Assembly (NCBI RefSeq): GCF_003967555.1
Contig: NZ_BIFS01000001.1
Coordinates: 558,001-622,000 of the forward strand
Source of the DNA: Dictyobacter kobayashii
GTDB taxonomy: Bacteria; Chloroflexota; Ktedonobacteria; Ktedonobacterales; Ktedonobacteraceae
Length of the DNA stretch: 64,000 nucleotides
Direction: 5' to 3'
The notes below the pieces were generated by a model that did no database searches, was not told where the DNA came from, and was given only the letters and a program-made list of their open reading frames with translations. Below, in pieces: positions 19,121-27,243 of the stretch (its first letter is position 1; the number at the start of each line of letters is the position of its first letter). The translations under genes and the position numbers were made by a program.

Positions 19121-19693
19121 CATTTTTGTTATTGGAAATGGTGGAAGTGCAGCAACAGCCTCTCATCTAGCCCTTGATCTCACAAAAAACACATATGCAC
19201 CCGATAAGCCACGTTTAAAAGCTATCTCATTAACAGATCATGTTCCATTAATAACAGCCTGGAGTAATGATGTTGCCTATGAGTATATATTTTCAGAGCA
19301 ACTTAAAAATTTTTTAGGGGTTAATGATGTAGTAATTGGTATTAGTACCAGTGGTAATTCTTTAAATGTTATAAATGCGCTTAAATTTGCAAAAGAGAAT
19401 GATGCATATACAATAGGATTACTAGGAGCAAATGGTGGAAAAATGAAAGATATTGTAGATGCTTATGTACTAGCTCCCGGTTCTAACATTGAACAAGAAG
19501 AAGATGCTCATCTTATTTTTTCACATATTATTACGAGGCATATGAAACAGGTTATTCAGAGGGCGCCGAAGAATCTATTATGCAACTATAGGTCATCTTA
19601 GTTTTTTTATATCACCTCCTTCAACAGGTTCGAGTCTGCTGAAGGCTTTGTTTGCCATCTTGTTCATCACGGATGAGTGGGCGACCTACCTAG

Positions 19694-21196
19694 TATTACA
19701 ACCGTAGTTATTTAGGGAGAACGATTCCTGATCCAGGTGTTCTGGCAGAATACGCATGGCGACGGGAATGAGTCTGACGGGCCCACAGCCGTTTGCGTCG
19801 CCGCCACCTTGACCAGGCCAGCCGAAGTTCAGCAGAACCTTTCGGTAAAGGCAGCGCGATCTCCAACAACCGCCGCACTTCTGGGACGGTCAGTTCGGCG
19901 AGTTCCTCGCTGGCCGGGCTTTTTTTTCTCGCTCAGCGGCCCGAATGCTCGCCAGCCAGGCATGGGCCATCATCGAGAGCGTGATATGCCGGTGCCAACT
20001 GTGCCAGAACCGCACTTCATACTCATTCAACCCGGTCTCGCCTTTGGCTTCCTTGATACATTGTTCCACCGTATAGCGGCTTGAGGCCATCCAGATGAGC
20101 ACCCGCAGCGCCGTTGCCGGGGGAGCATAGCACAGATAATAGGCCAGTTCATCGGGTGTGCTGATCGAGCAACGAGCCAGCAACCAGATATCGGGTCCAG
20201 GAAGCTGATCTCGGCTTTCCACGACTGGCTGGCAGGCCCAGTCATAGGTGATCGAGCCCTTTTCCCCTTCCATCACCGAGAGGCGTTGCCACATCTTTCG
20301 GGGCCAGGCTGCCACAATCTCGGACACCATTTGAGATTGGGGCGAGCCTTCTGCCAGACGCCGCGCGCGTCGGGGCCGGCCTCCCGTCTGCTCCTTTGGC
20401 TCCTGAATGGCCGGCAGCTCTTTCCAGACACGGGTGTTGGCTGCCACTGCCAGGACGTAAAAGCGTCCAGCAGCCTGGATCGTTTCGCGTAAGCGGGGTG
20501 AGTCCCCATAGACTTCATCACCCGTCACCCAGCACATCGGCACCCCCTGTTCCCGAGCATGCCGAAACATGATGATGGCCTGTTCTGGCTTGGTTTCAAA
20601 TCGCACCGACTCTGGCACCATTGCCTCGGCTCGACGGTCTTGATCCCAGGTCCACTCTTCTTCTGGCAAGTAGAGACGGCGGTCAAGAAAGACATGGTTC
20701 CCCCGGCCCACATACGAGAGCACCGTGCTCACCTGACAGTTCTCCAGTTTGCCCATCGCCCCACAATACTGTTTGGCGACTCCGGCGGACTTGTTACCTT
20801 TCTTGGGGAAACTGGTCTCATCCACCACCCCGATGCCTTCCTCATCCCCAAAGCGCTCGATGACAAACTGCTCTCAGCGATCCCGCGCTGCTTCAGCATC
20901 CCAGGGGACGCGATAGAGCAAGCGCTGCATGCGGTCGGGGATGCCTTGCCCGACCACCTCGGCCAGTTGCCAACTGTTCTTGCATCCCACATTGGCCAGC
21001 AAGCCGCGCAGGTATTTCTTGGCTTGTTCACGGGACTCAGTCCGCTCAAACAAGTCAGCAAAACGAGCATGAAACTGTTCAAACGCTTCCTGCCACTGAT
21101 CCAATGCTTCCAGTCTCATCTGGATGCCTCCTTCGTTGCTCAGTCCTTTTTTCTCCTCTCTCTTTTCCACGAGGAAGACTAACTACGGTTGTAATA
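19694..21196 (-). mobile_element. IS701-family insertion sequence
   Basis: The inverted ends are TATTACAACCGTAGTT (19694-19709) and its reverse complement (21181-21196), flanked by CTAG on both sides (19690-19693 and 21197-21200). That matches the 4-bp YTAR-type duplication known for IS701. The element is 1503 bp. On its right side it cuts the small gene that begins at 21485. Confidence 0.85.
19708..21119 (-). pseudogene. IS701-family transposase, one in-frame stop and one frameshift
   Basis: ATG at 21119 follows AAGGAGG (MRLEALDQW). The protein carries the IS701 blocks GVVDETSFPKKG, VTGDEVYG, ARCSISTPDELAYYLCYAP and a late EAKGETGLNEYEVR, matching the family's DDE layout. A TGA at 20874-20876 interrupts the N-terminal part in frame. 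At the A8 tract (complement of 19920-19927) the frame changes before the conserved tail LTVPEVRRLLE. The tail ends in TAA at 19708, inside the inverted repeat. As read it is inactive. The A8 shift fits the homopolymer pattern seen elsewhere, but the TGA does not. Confidence 0.8.
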
Positions 21197-21485
21197 CTAG
21201 AAGATGTGTGGAAAGACCTGGGGAGCCAGACAAAAAGTGATAGAATGAGCGGAGAAGACAGCAGACAAAAGGAATTTTTAGCGATAAAGGTGCAAAATAA
21301 GGAGAAAGCGACTCTATCCGTGTGATACCAACGATGATGAGTGAAATATTCTGGAACCGCTCATTCCACTTGCCAAGCCAGGTGAGCGGAACAGAACGAC
21401 CAATATGCGTGAAGTGATGAATGGCATCTATTATATATTGCGTAGCAGGTGTCAATGGCGCATGCTTCCTTATGAATTTTCTCAT
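21183..21485 (-). pseudogene. Small gene coupled to the Argonaute fragment, cut by IS701
   Basis: ATG at 21485 overlaps the Argonaute stop by 4 bp (ATGA), a strong sign of coupled translation. The first 95 residues, rich in aromatic and hydrophobic residues (YIIDAIHHFTHIGRS, WLGKWNERF), end at the CTAG duplication of the IS701 element. Beyond the IS only a few in-frame codons remain before a stop. I recognise no family. Its position suggests an Argonaute-associated partner, but the coding status itself is uncertain. Confidence 0.35.
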
Positions 21486-22537
21486 TGGTCGACGATTGGA
21501 GCTATTTTCACATCTGGCGGAAGACGGGTATATGGGAACAGATGCATACGCAATTGCGAGAGCGCCTGAGAAGTCAACTGAGGAAGAGGTTCACGGCCTA
21601 TGGGGATCTCATGCATAATATCGCCGACAAGTTGTGAAAAACGAAGGGTAATAGGCCGAACATCTGCAAATGCAGTTGTGTCCCAATTCATTTTAGTTAA
21701 AAGTAGGATCTCCTCCTGAATAGTAGTAAGGGAAGTATCTCCAATATAGTCAGAAATTTGCAATGGTGAGGGCACATGACCATGTGGATACGTTTTTAAT
21801 GATGGAATAAAACCTGTTGTATAAAGATATCGCACATCATCAATCGTAAAAGCGGTTCCACGCAATGGTGGATATTGACCTTCGCGAAACAAACGAATAC
21901 GATTTGTTGGACGTATCGAGACAAGATCATAACGGGACACACTCCTAAGTGCATCCTGAAAACCTTCTTCCTCCGGAGACCAAAAATGAGAAGACTTATG
22001 TACAACGACACGCTGCGGTAAATTTTTCATCGTTTCTTTATACTGCTTAAGGACAAGATCGATCAATAATTTAGCCTGATTACTATCTAGATGTGGTGAT
22101 TTCCCCTGAGTTCTAGTATCCCAGGGGAAATCTTGTCCTCTCAATACCATGCCATCACCATATTCATTAAATGCTTGGGCGACGCTGGCACACATAGTAG
22201 AAGCAGAACCAAGAGGACGGTAAAAACTAATCCCAACATAACAAGTTCCTGGCATTAACCCCTTTGGACTCCAAGGAATACCGCCACCTTTAAAATACAT
22301 GCCAGAAAACAGGTTCCAGGCAACACGTGATTTATGGTCGATATCCTTAATACCTGGCACAGCATCATAAGTGCGCTGTCGAATGATTTGTGTTGTCAAA
22401 CGATGGCGCATTGCCTCTGCTTTGAGTGCTCGGCGAAAATCTCGGTGGACATCTCGTTTATCTTCTATATAATCGACAGTTGCACAATGAACCAAAAGAT
22501 CATCAGGGAGAGCAAGGATAACATAATAAAGAACAAC
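21482..22537 (-). pseudogene. Prokaryotic Argonaute fragment (MID/PIWI half), probably catalytically inactive type
   Basis: The frame opens after a TGA at 22538-22540 and encodes about 351 residues: VILALPDDLL, FRRALKAEAMRH, AWNLFSGMYFKGGGIPW, CYVGISFYRP, VVVHKSSHFWSPEE, RLFREGQYPPLRGT, ILLLTKMNWDTTAF and PITLRFSQLVGDI. This order matches the MID-PIWI half of long-B type prokaryotic Argonautes as I remember them. The Asp expected in the first PIWI strand (GISFY here) and the one after VVVHK are absent, as in inactive pAgos. The N and PAZ regions are missing, and unrelated sequence adjoins at 22540. Inactive pAgos usually act with a partner effector, possibly the coupled gene at 21485. Likely a remnant. 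Confidence 0.7.
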
Positions 22538-22734
22538 TCAACGTCCAGGCAATACCTGGACAGCCAACGCAGCAGGCGACTAAGTTCTATCATCATGGGG
22601 TGGCAAGCGCGCCCCACATTCATTTCGAGAAAGATTGTGCTGAGATGGCGCGAGAAGGCTGGCAGCTCATATTTGCGGCCAATGTCGGCAACGCTGCGCT
22701 CAACTCGCTCATCGTCGCAATCTACCAGAAATAG
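22522..22734 (+). pseudogene. DUF4177-like protein fragment
   Basis: An open frame without a start codon ends at TAG 22732-22734 and reads KFYHHGVASAPHIHFEKD followed by MAREGWQLIFAANVGNAAL and IVAIYQK. The GREGW-QL-...-AIYQK pattern resembles the C-terminus of short DUF4177-type proteins. It overlaps the truncated end of the Argonaute fragment on the other strand, so this is probably a rearrangement junction of two broken genes. Confidence 0.35.
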
Positions 22735-22899
22735 AAAAAGCCCCTACCCATCTCAGGTAACGGGCGTTTATTTTAGGCGAACCACAAATTGGCTGGTTGC
22801 TTACTCCTTGTGCTCGTTCACAAAATTACCGTCTCATCAGCCAATCCTAAACGTACAAAGATCAGGAAACGCTCATAACATTTTTGTAGAGAGCTCCTA

Positions 22900-24072
22900 T
22901 TATCTGCCTCCTCGACAAGCAATATTCCAACGTGCATCAGCATACATAAAATATTGTTGGTATTGGTCAGCGCCAAATGTAAATGCCTCGCGCACAGGAT
23001 AATCTAGGGCACGATAATACTCAAGGATGTCTTGCAATTCCCTCCATAAAGGCTGGCTGCCACGGATATCATTGTGGCCAACAAAATTAAACTGTATCTT
23101 CCAGTCTGTCTGTTTGTCATGCAGATAATAGAAGGCTGATGACTTGTCTTTTCGCGTGATCAAATGCGCGTGCATCTGGGGAAAGTGCAACCAGAGGAAG
23201 AATTGAAAGTGAGCATTCGTGATGAGATCGAATGGCCAACGATCCTGATCCCAATCTGAATCAATTACAGGATCCATTTTATTGGCGGGATATATTTTGC
23301 GGCCAGGATTATGTACGATCCCGGTGCCATCGTGCAGTTGCATAAACTCCCCCTGGACAGTATCAAGAATATTCCCATTGATCTCGCCAGTTACACTATC
23401 GCGGCAGGCAAGAAGCATCATAGATACATACGGAGTTTTGCAGTTCATCACCAACCTCCCTCCAGGCCCGAGTTGATCCAACCAGGCGAAAGGAATGTAT
23501 GGATAACTTCCAGTCGCAATAATGCGATCAAATGGAGCGTTAGGTTGGTAGCCTTCACGGCCATCTCCGGTAACAATGGTCATTCCAGGCCCAACAACAC
23601 TCGTAATCCGTGATTCAGCCTCAGCGATCAAAGAAGGATCGATATCAATGGTTGTCACCAGGGCAGCATTCTCGGCCAAATTAGAAAGCAATGCAGCATT
23701 CCAGCCGGTACCAGTGCCAATTTCGAGAACACGCTGGCCTGGACTCACCTGAAGCACTTGCAGCATCAATGCCATAATGGATGGCTTCGATGAGGATGAT
23801 GACGCGTACCCATCTTCAGCGATTCTTGTAATAAGTGGTTGATTTGTATAGACCTGCTGTAACCATTCGTCTTCAGAAACGAGCTGCGGCGAAACACGCC
23901 GCCACTGAGGCAACTGACCCGGAGCATTCGCTGGCAGGAAAAACTCATGCACAAACAGATGCCTGGGAGCCAGTACAAATGCGCGAAGAATAGGCTCATG
24001 TTCGATGAATTGAGCAATCTTCTGTACGAGATGATCGTTATATGGGTTTATCTGTTGTTTCTGTACCACCAT
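22900..24072 (-). CDS. PIMT-like O-methyltransferase with C-terminal extension
   Basis: The 390-residue protein carries the protein-L-isoaspartate methyltransferase core: NQPLITRIAEDG near residue 76, VLEIGTGTGWNAALL (SAM motif I) near 115, TIDIDPSL near 140, VTGDGREGY near 163, FDRIIATG near 179 and LGPGGRLVM near 201. Canonical PIMT is about 210 residues. This one adds about 180 C-terminal residues, the size seen in PIMT homologues tied to peptide natural products. It is the last gene of a minus-strand unit after a Gly/Asp-rich small protein (24141) and two small genes. PIMT homologues methylate Asp or isoAsp side chains. In imiditide-type RiPPs this yields aspartimide. A modifying role on the neighbour protein is inference. 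Confidence 0.85.
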   Translation of the reverse strand: MVVQKQQINPYNDHLVQKIAQFIEHEPILRAFVLAPRHLFVHEFFLPANAPGQLPQWRRVSPQLVSEDEWLQQVYTNQPLITRIAEDGYASSSSSKPSIMALMLQVLQVSPGQRVLEIGTGTGWNAALLSNLAENAALVTTIDIDPSLIAEAESRITSVVGPGMTIVTGDGREGYQPNAPFDRIIATGSYPYIPFAWLDQLGPGGRLVMNCKTPYVSMMLLACRDSVTGEINGNILDTVQGEFMQLHDGTGIVHNPGRKIYPANKMDPVIDSDWDQDRWPFDLITNAHFQFFLWLHFPQMHAHLITRKDKSSAFYYLHDKQTDWKIQFNFVGHNDIRGSQPLWRELQDILEYYRALDYPVREAFTFGADQYQQYFMYADARWNIACRGGR

Positions 24073-24140
24073 ATGACACGCTCCTTACTTATAGAAAGGA
24101 CATCCTCAAACAGCGAGCATGTTCTTTTATCCCTCATACA

Positions 24141-24536
24141 TTAATTTTTCCGATGATCGCCACGCCTACCAGGATGATACCTATTGGTCTCCCTATAACG
24201 CGTGTAACGTGGGTCAGCGCTCCCTTCAGTACCACCATCGTGATCATTCTCGGGATTCTGATGATTGTACTCGCCACTTCCATCTGAATCAGGATCGTCA
24301 TACTCATATTCGTCATCGTCATCCTGATAATCATAATCTATATATTGATCATCGTCTCGCCCACGACCACCTCCACGTTTCCCTGATTCATGCCCACCGC
24401 CTCGACCGCCTCCTCCTCTACCAGATCCCCGTCCACCACTACTACCCCCACCGCCTCGGCGACGAAAGAGATTGGATGGAGCATGAGGAGCTTTAACTTC
24501 TAAAACGAACGAATTCTCTGGTATTGTCAGCAACAT
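24141..24536 (-). CDS. Gly-rich and Asp-rich small protein, candidate substrate of the PIMT-like enzyme
   Basis: I place the start at ATG 24536 (MLLTIPENSFVLEV) because AAGGAGT lies 6 nt upstream, although the frame is open to 24596. The 131-residue protein has three parts: a 24-residue leader-like N-terminus with F-V-L-E, a Gly/Arg-rich linker (about 25-58), and a very acidic tail with runs such as DDDQYIDYDYQDDDDEYEY plus several D-G and N-x-D sites. It has no Cys, no signal peptide and no membrane segment. It lies 69 bp upstream of the PIMT-like gene. The FxLE leader resembles the FxLD motif of some PIMT-linked peptides, but a lanthipeptide is ruled out by the lack of Cys. Function unknown. 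Confidence 0.7.
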   Translation of the reverse strand: MLLTIPENSFVLEVKAPHAPSNLFRRRGGGGSSGGRGSGRGGGGRGGGHESGKRGGGRGRDDDQYIDYDYQDDDDEYEYDDPDSDGSGEYNHQNPENDHDGGTEGSADPRYTRYRETNRYHPGRRGDHRKN

Positions 24537-24652
24537 ATTGAGACTCCTTCCTCTTGAAACAATCTGTCCTATAAAAGCGTCAAAACTGATCAGCAATCAC
24601 GAGATGAAGTAGTTCTAGAAGATTAGAGACTGATAGGCAACTTCTTTCTTAT

Positions 24653-24991
24653 TCAAAATTTTCCGTATTTCCGAAGTAGTTCTTGAGGGAATTCGCCAGA
24701 TGGATAGCGTAAAATGCTTACGCCATATCGCGTCACGGTTTCATAAATGTGGTACTGATCTGGAAAAATAATGCGAAACCGCGTAGAGTCTGCTCGCGGC
24801 CAGATCTCTACTCGCGTTGTTCCCTCAGGAAACGTTACAGTCCAATCGTCTTGATTGACCTCTATACGCGCTCCATGCTCGATTAGAATTCGCCTCACGA
24901 TCTCTTCAACATCGTCGTAGGGTCTGGCTGTATGGATAGACGCTACCGGCACCATCTCGCCCAGATCATAGTGTTCTCCATTTCCTCTCAT
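24653..24991 (-). CDS. Hypothetical protein, third gene of the PIMT unit
   Basis: ATG at 24991 gives 112 residues. A TTG at 25003 in frame would overlap the upstream gene by 8 bp and is an alternative. The C-terminal part (TVTFPEGTTRVEIWPRADS, FRIIFPDQYHIYETV) reads as alternating beta strands. The middle has a helical VEEIVRRILIEHGA. No catalytic motif, signal or membrane segment is seen, and I do not recognise the family. It lies between a 70-residue helical protein and the Gly/Asp-rich protein on the same strand, so co-expression is likely. Confidence 0.65.
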   Translation of the reverse strand: MRGNGEHYDLGEMVPVASIHTARPYDDVEEIVRRILIEHGARIEVNQDDWTVTFPEGTTRVEIWPRADSTRFRIIFPDQYHIYETVTRYGVSILRYPSGEFPQELLRKYGKF

Positions 24992-24995
24992 GTTT

Positions 24996-25208
24996 CTATC
25001 CAATCACTCGAATATAGGTTTCTACCACCATGCGTGCTGCTTCTTCATCTCCTATGTGTGCAGAAAGCTGCTTTTGCAATGGAGTGATTGACTCGAACCG
25101 GCTCTGAATAATGTGATGAGGCGCCGTTTGTCTAAAATCCTCCATCAGGCTCCGTAGCGCCTGGCACTCTAATTCAATCCTGTTTCGCAAATCAGCAATT
25201 TCACTCAT
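24996..25208 (-). CDS. Small helical hypothetical protein, first gene of the PIMT unit
   Basis: This is a 70-residue protein starting MSEIADLRNRIELEC at 25208, with AGGAG 5 nt upstream of this ATG (a second ATG is directly before it). It is almost wholly helical, with heptad-like spacing in the first 30 residues (a short coiled coil). It opens the minus-strand unit that ends with the PIMT-like enzyme, and is divergent from the XRE regulator at 25408. The 200-bp gap should hold both promoters. No family was recognised. Confidence 0.65.
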   Translation of the reverse strand: MSEIADLRNRIELECQALRSLMEDFRQTAPHHIIQSRFESITPLQKQLSAHIGDEEAARMVVETYIRVIG

Positions 25209-25407
25209 CATAACTCCTCTTTAGTACCTCCATCATGAACGTTCCTTTCGACGTTGAGCAGATATTTTTGATGTGATATGATTGGAGTATAGACGGCAGG
25301 AACACATAAGAGCCGATAATTTATTGAAAATGCGCTCATTGTTTTTCGAGAGTTTTTCGAGTCTTACACCTAACGAACCTATATATTACGTGACTTTAGG
25401 GGCGGCA

Positions 25408-26721
25408 ATGAATAATGGTGAGCATCCATTAGTAAAAGAGCGAAGGCAGAGAAACCTTACGCAGAAAGACCTCGCGGCTCGGACTCGCTTGAGCGCCAGA
25501 ACTATCTGGTGCGCAGAAAACAGTATCTCGATTAGCCTGGACTCTCGCAAGCGCATTTGCACCTATCTCAAAAAGACCGCTGAAGAATTGGGATTGAATG
25601 CTTCAGATCCGGACAAAGCATGGGGACAAGGGGCGATGGAGGATTCAACCATAGTAGGAGGTAGCATAGTGGGTCAATTCGATGAGACCAAACGAGATAC
25701 GCTTCGCATGATGGCAGGACTCACCGCTGGCGCTTATCTTACAGGAACGAGAGAGCAACCTGCCGAAGCAAAAGGTGCCAACGAGAGCGTTGATCTCGAT
25801 ATGATCAATGATTACACTGGAGCATTACACAAACTATTTGAAAAAGGCGAATCTTCTTATGTGCTTCAGCAATCACAAAGATGGTACGATAAACTCGAAC
25901 CCAGGCAAAGGCAGTCACAAGATATTCGACTTGCAGAACTCTCTATGCGCCTTGGTATGCTTATGTGCGCAGCACAACAATATATCTTACCCTGGTATCA
26001 ACGCGACCAGACAGTTATACACACGTACAATCATATTGAAGAGTCTATCTTCCAGAAATTTCCCCTTAAAGGTTCCCTTGTCTCAGCCTACGCACAGCTA
26101 TTAGCAAAGCGAGGGCGCCACTATCGGGTGTTATGGCAATTTGATGCATCTATCAAGGAATGTGAGCATGGATTAACACTTGCCAAAGCGGCCGATAACT
26201 TTCCTCTTTATACCCATTTTCTGTGTGAACGTGCCCACATAGAGGTGACCTGCGGCAATGAAACAGGCTGGCTCCAAAAATTGGAAGAAGCTCGACGCGG
26301 CGTACTAGGAAATGAGAACCAGGCAAAGGCATTAAATCAAATAGACTATATGCAGGGAGAGGGGTATAAGCGCCTGGCATTCCATGCACAAAAAACTTTA
26401 TCGTTTGCCACAAGAGAACGATATGCCAACGTTGCCCTTTCACGCCTCAATCAATGGGATGGAGCTACAATAGAGATTCCCAGCTATGAGTCCCTCGTCA
26501 TACAAACATCGAAAGCGCAATGTATGATCTTTACCGATCCCGAAAGCGCACTGCGGCTAACTGATCAATTACGTAAACCAGCGGAGCAACATTTCCCAAC
26601 CCTTCTCGATAAAATCTACCGGGTAGAATTTCTGGCCCATCAAAGACTGCAAACTAACAAAAATGCTTTTCTCCGAACGTTACACACCAGCGTCTATCGC
26701 GCTGGGAAGAATGTGATCTAA
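25408..26721 (+). CDS. XRE-family transcriptional regulator with long helical C-terminal region
   Basis: I place the start at ATG 25408 (MNNGEHPLVKERR) because AGGGG precedes it. The frame stays open back to 25282. Residues 6-60 form a helix-turn-helix: VKERRQRNLTQKDLAART, then ARTIWCAENS. After a linker with a short hydrophobic piece (about 98-112), some 300 residues are all-alpha with repeated AEL/RLG and CEHGLTLAKAA-like segments, probably TPR-like repeats used for peptide or partner sensing. It is divergent from the PIMT unit and may regulate it. About 437 residues. The ligand is unknown. Confidence 0.75.
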   Translation: MNNGEHPLVKERRQRNLTQKDLAARTRLSARTIWCAENSISISLDSRKRICTYLKKTAEELGLNASDPDKAWGQGAMEDSTIVGGSIVGQFDETKRDTLRMMAGLTAGAYLTGTREQPAEAKGANESVDLDMINDYTGALHKLFEKGESSYVLQQSQRWYDKLEPRQRQSQDIRLAELSMRLGMLMCAAQQYILPWYQRDQTVIHTYNHIEESIFQKFPLKGSLVSAYAQLLAKRGRHYRVLWQFDASIKECEHGLTLAKAADNFPLYTHFLCERAHIEVTCGNETGWLQKLEEARRGVLGNENQAKALNQIDYMQGEGYKRLAFHAQKTLSFATRERYANVALSRLNQWDGATIEIPSYESLVIQTSKAQCMIFTDPESALRLTDQLRKPAEQHFPTLLDKIYRVEFLAHQRLQTNKNAFLRTLHTSVYRAGKNVI

Positions 26722-26742
26722 ATATACAGGAGGATTTTCTTG

Positions 26743-27114
26743 ATGAATAATAGACAACCAACAAAATATTCTCTCGCCGAAGCTGCATTAGAGCCAACAC
26801 GCCATGGAGCCCTCAAGAAGGTGCTTCTAAAACATGAGGATGTTAATTCTCAATTGATGTTCTTGAATGAAGTGTACGTCGAGCCTGGTGAAGACTTAAA
26901 AAGCCACGCCCATCAAGATATGGAAGAGATTTTTTACTTTCTCGAAGGCACGGGCACGTTCCAATTCAAAGGCGATGAAATACAAACCGTTGCCCCCGGT
27001 GATCGCTTCATCATACCTGCTCAGATAGAACACTATCTAAAGAATACTGGATCGACCCCATGCGCTTCATTTGCTTTGGTGTCAAGGAAACACTACCAAC
27101 AGAATAAACAATAG
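26743..27114 (+). CDS. Cupin-domain protein
   Basis: The 123-residue product starts MNNRQPTKYSLAEAA, with AGGAGG 9 nt upstream. It has the two cupin motifs: GEDLKSHAHQDMEEIFYFLEG at about 46-66 (His-x-His and Glu metal ligands) and PGDRFIIPAQIEHYLKNTG at about 85-103. Such single-domain cupins bind a metal and can be dioxygenases, isomerases or sensors. It follows the XRE gene by 21 bp, so it is probably in the same operon. A terminator lies 2 bp after its stop. The substrate is unknown. Confidence 0.8.
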   Translation: MNNRQPTKYSLAEAALEPTRHGALKKVLLKHEDVNSQLMFLNEVYVEPGEDLKSHAHQDMEEIFYFLEGTGTFQFKGDEIQTVAPGDRFIIPAQIEHYLKNTGSTPCASFALVSRKHYQQNKQ

Positions 27115-27116
27115 AG

Positions 27117-27145
27117 AGGCCTGCAGACACGTTTGCAGGCCTTTT
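27117..27145 (+). terminator. Rho-independent terminator after the cupin gene
   Basis: AGGCCTGCA (27117-27125) pairs perfectly with TGCAGGCCT (27134-27142) around an 8-nt loop and is followed by TTTT. It ends the XRE-cupin operon. Confidence 0.8.
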
Positions 27146-27218
27146 AAGAGGCTTGCTCAAAAACGGATAAATAATTTTTCATTACATAGAGACTCATCAT
27201 TTTATTTAAGGTAATATT

Positions 27219-27243
27219 ATGGGCAGAACTAATAGAAAAAAAA
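27219..27243 (+). pseudogene. hsdR: First codons of hsdR, cut off by IS66
   Basis: ATG at 27219 follows AAGG and reads M-G-R-T-N-R-K-K before the IS66 end. The right flank resumes as T-R-K-D-L-I-D-P-A-L-N-K, the usual HsdR N-terminus, in the frame obtained by joining the two flanks at the A tract. The real start region of hsdR is therefore separated from its body. Confidence 0.6.

Larger units (their letters stand above)
17453..19601 (+). pseudogene. gmhA: Sedoheptulose 7-phosphate isomerase, split by an IS66 element
   Basis: The 5' part (17453-17576) encodes METITRYLEELNQMIK... up to HIF. The 3' part (19129-19601) encodes the SIS-domain sequence IGNGGSAATASHLA, then SLTDHVP, GISTSGNSLNVINAL and a C-terminal HxxxxxIITRHM helix. 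Removing 17577-19120 and one copy of the 8-bp duplication CATTTTTG joins the parts in frame (H-I-F-V-I-G-N-G-G-S) into a 198-residue GmhA with no other damage. GmhA makes heptose 7-phosphate, the first step before HddA and GmhB at 3.4-5.1 kb. As assembled the gene is inactive, so the heptose route would need another isomerase. Confidence 0.9.

Noticed and set aside
24119..24496. Plus-strand His/Asp-rich frame opposite the Gly/Asp-rich gene
   Set aside because: Its odd composition is the complement of the acidic and glycine codons of the minus-strand gene, and it has no ribosome site.
24141..24536. FxLD-type lanthipeptide precursor
   Set aside because: The leader resembles FxLD, but the protein has no Cys and no lanthionine dehydratase or cyclase lies nearby.
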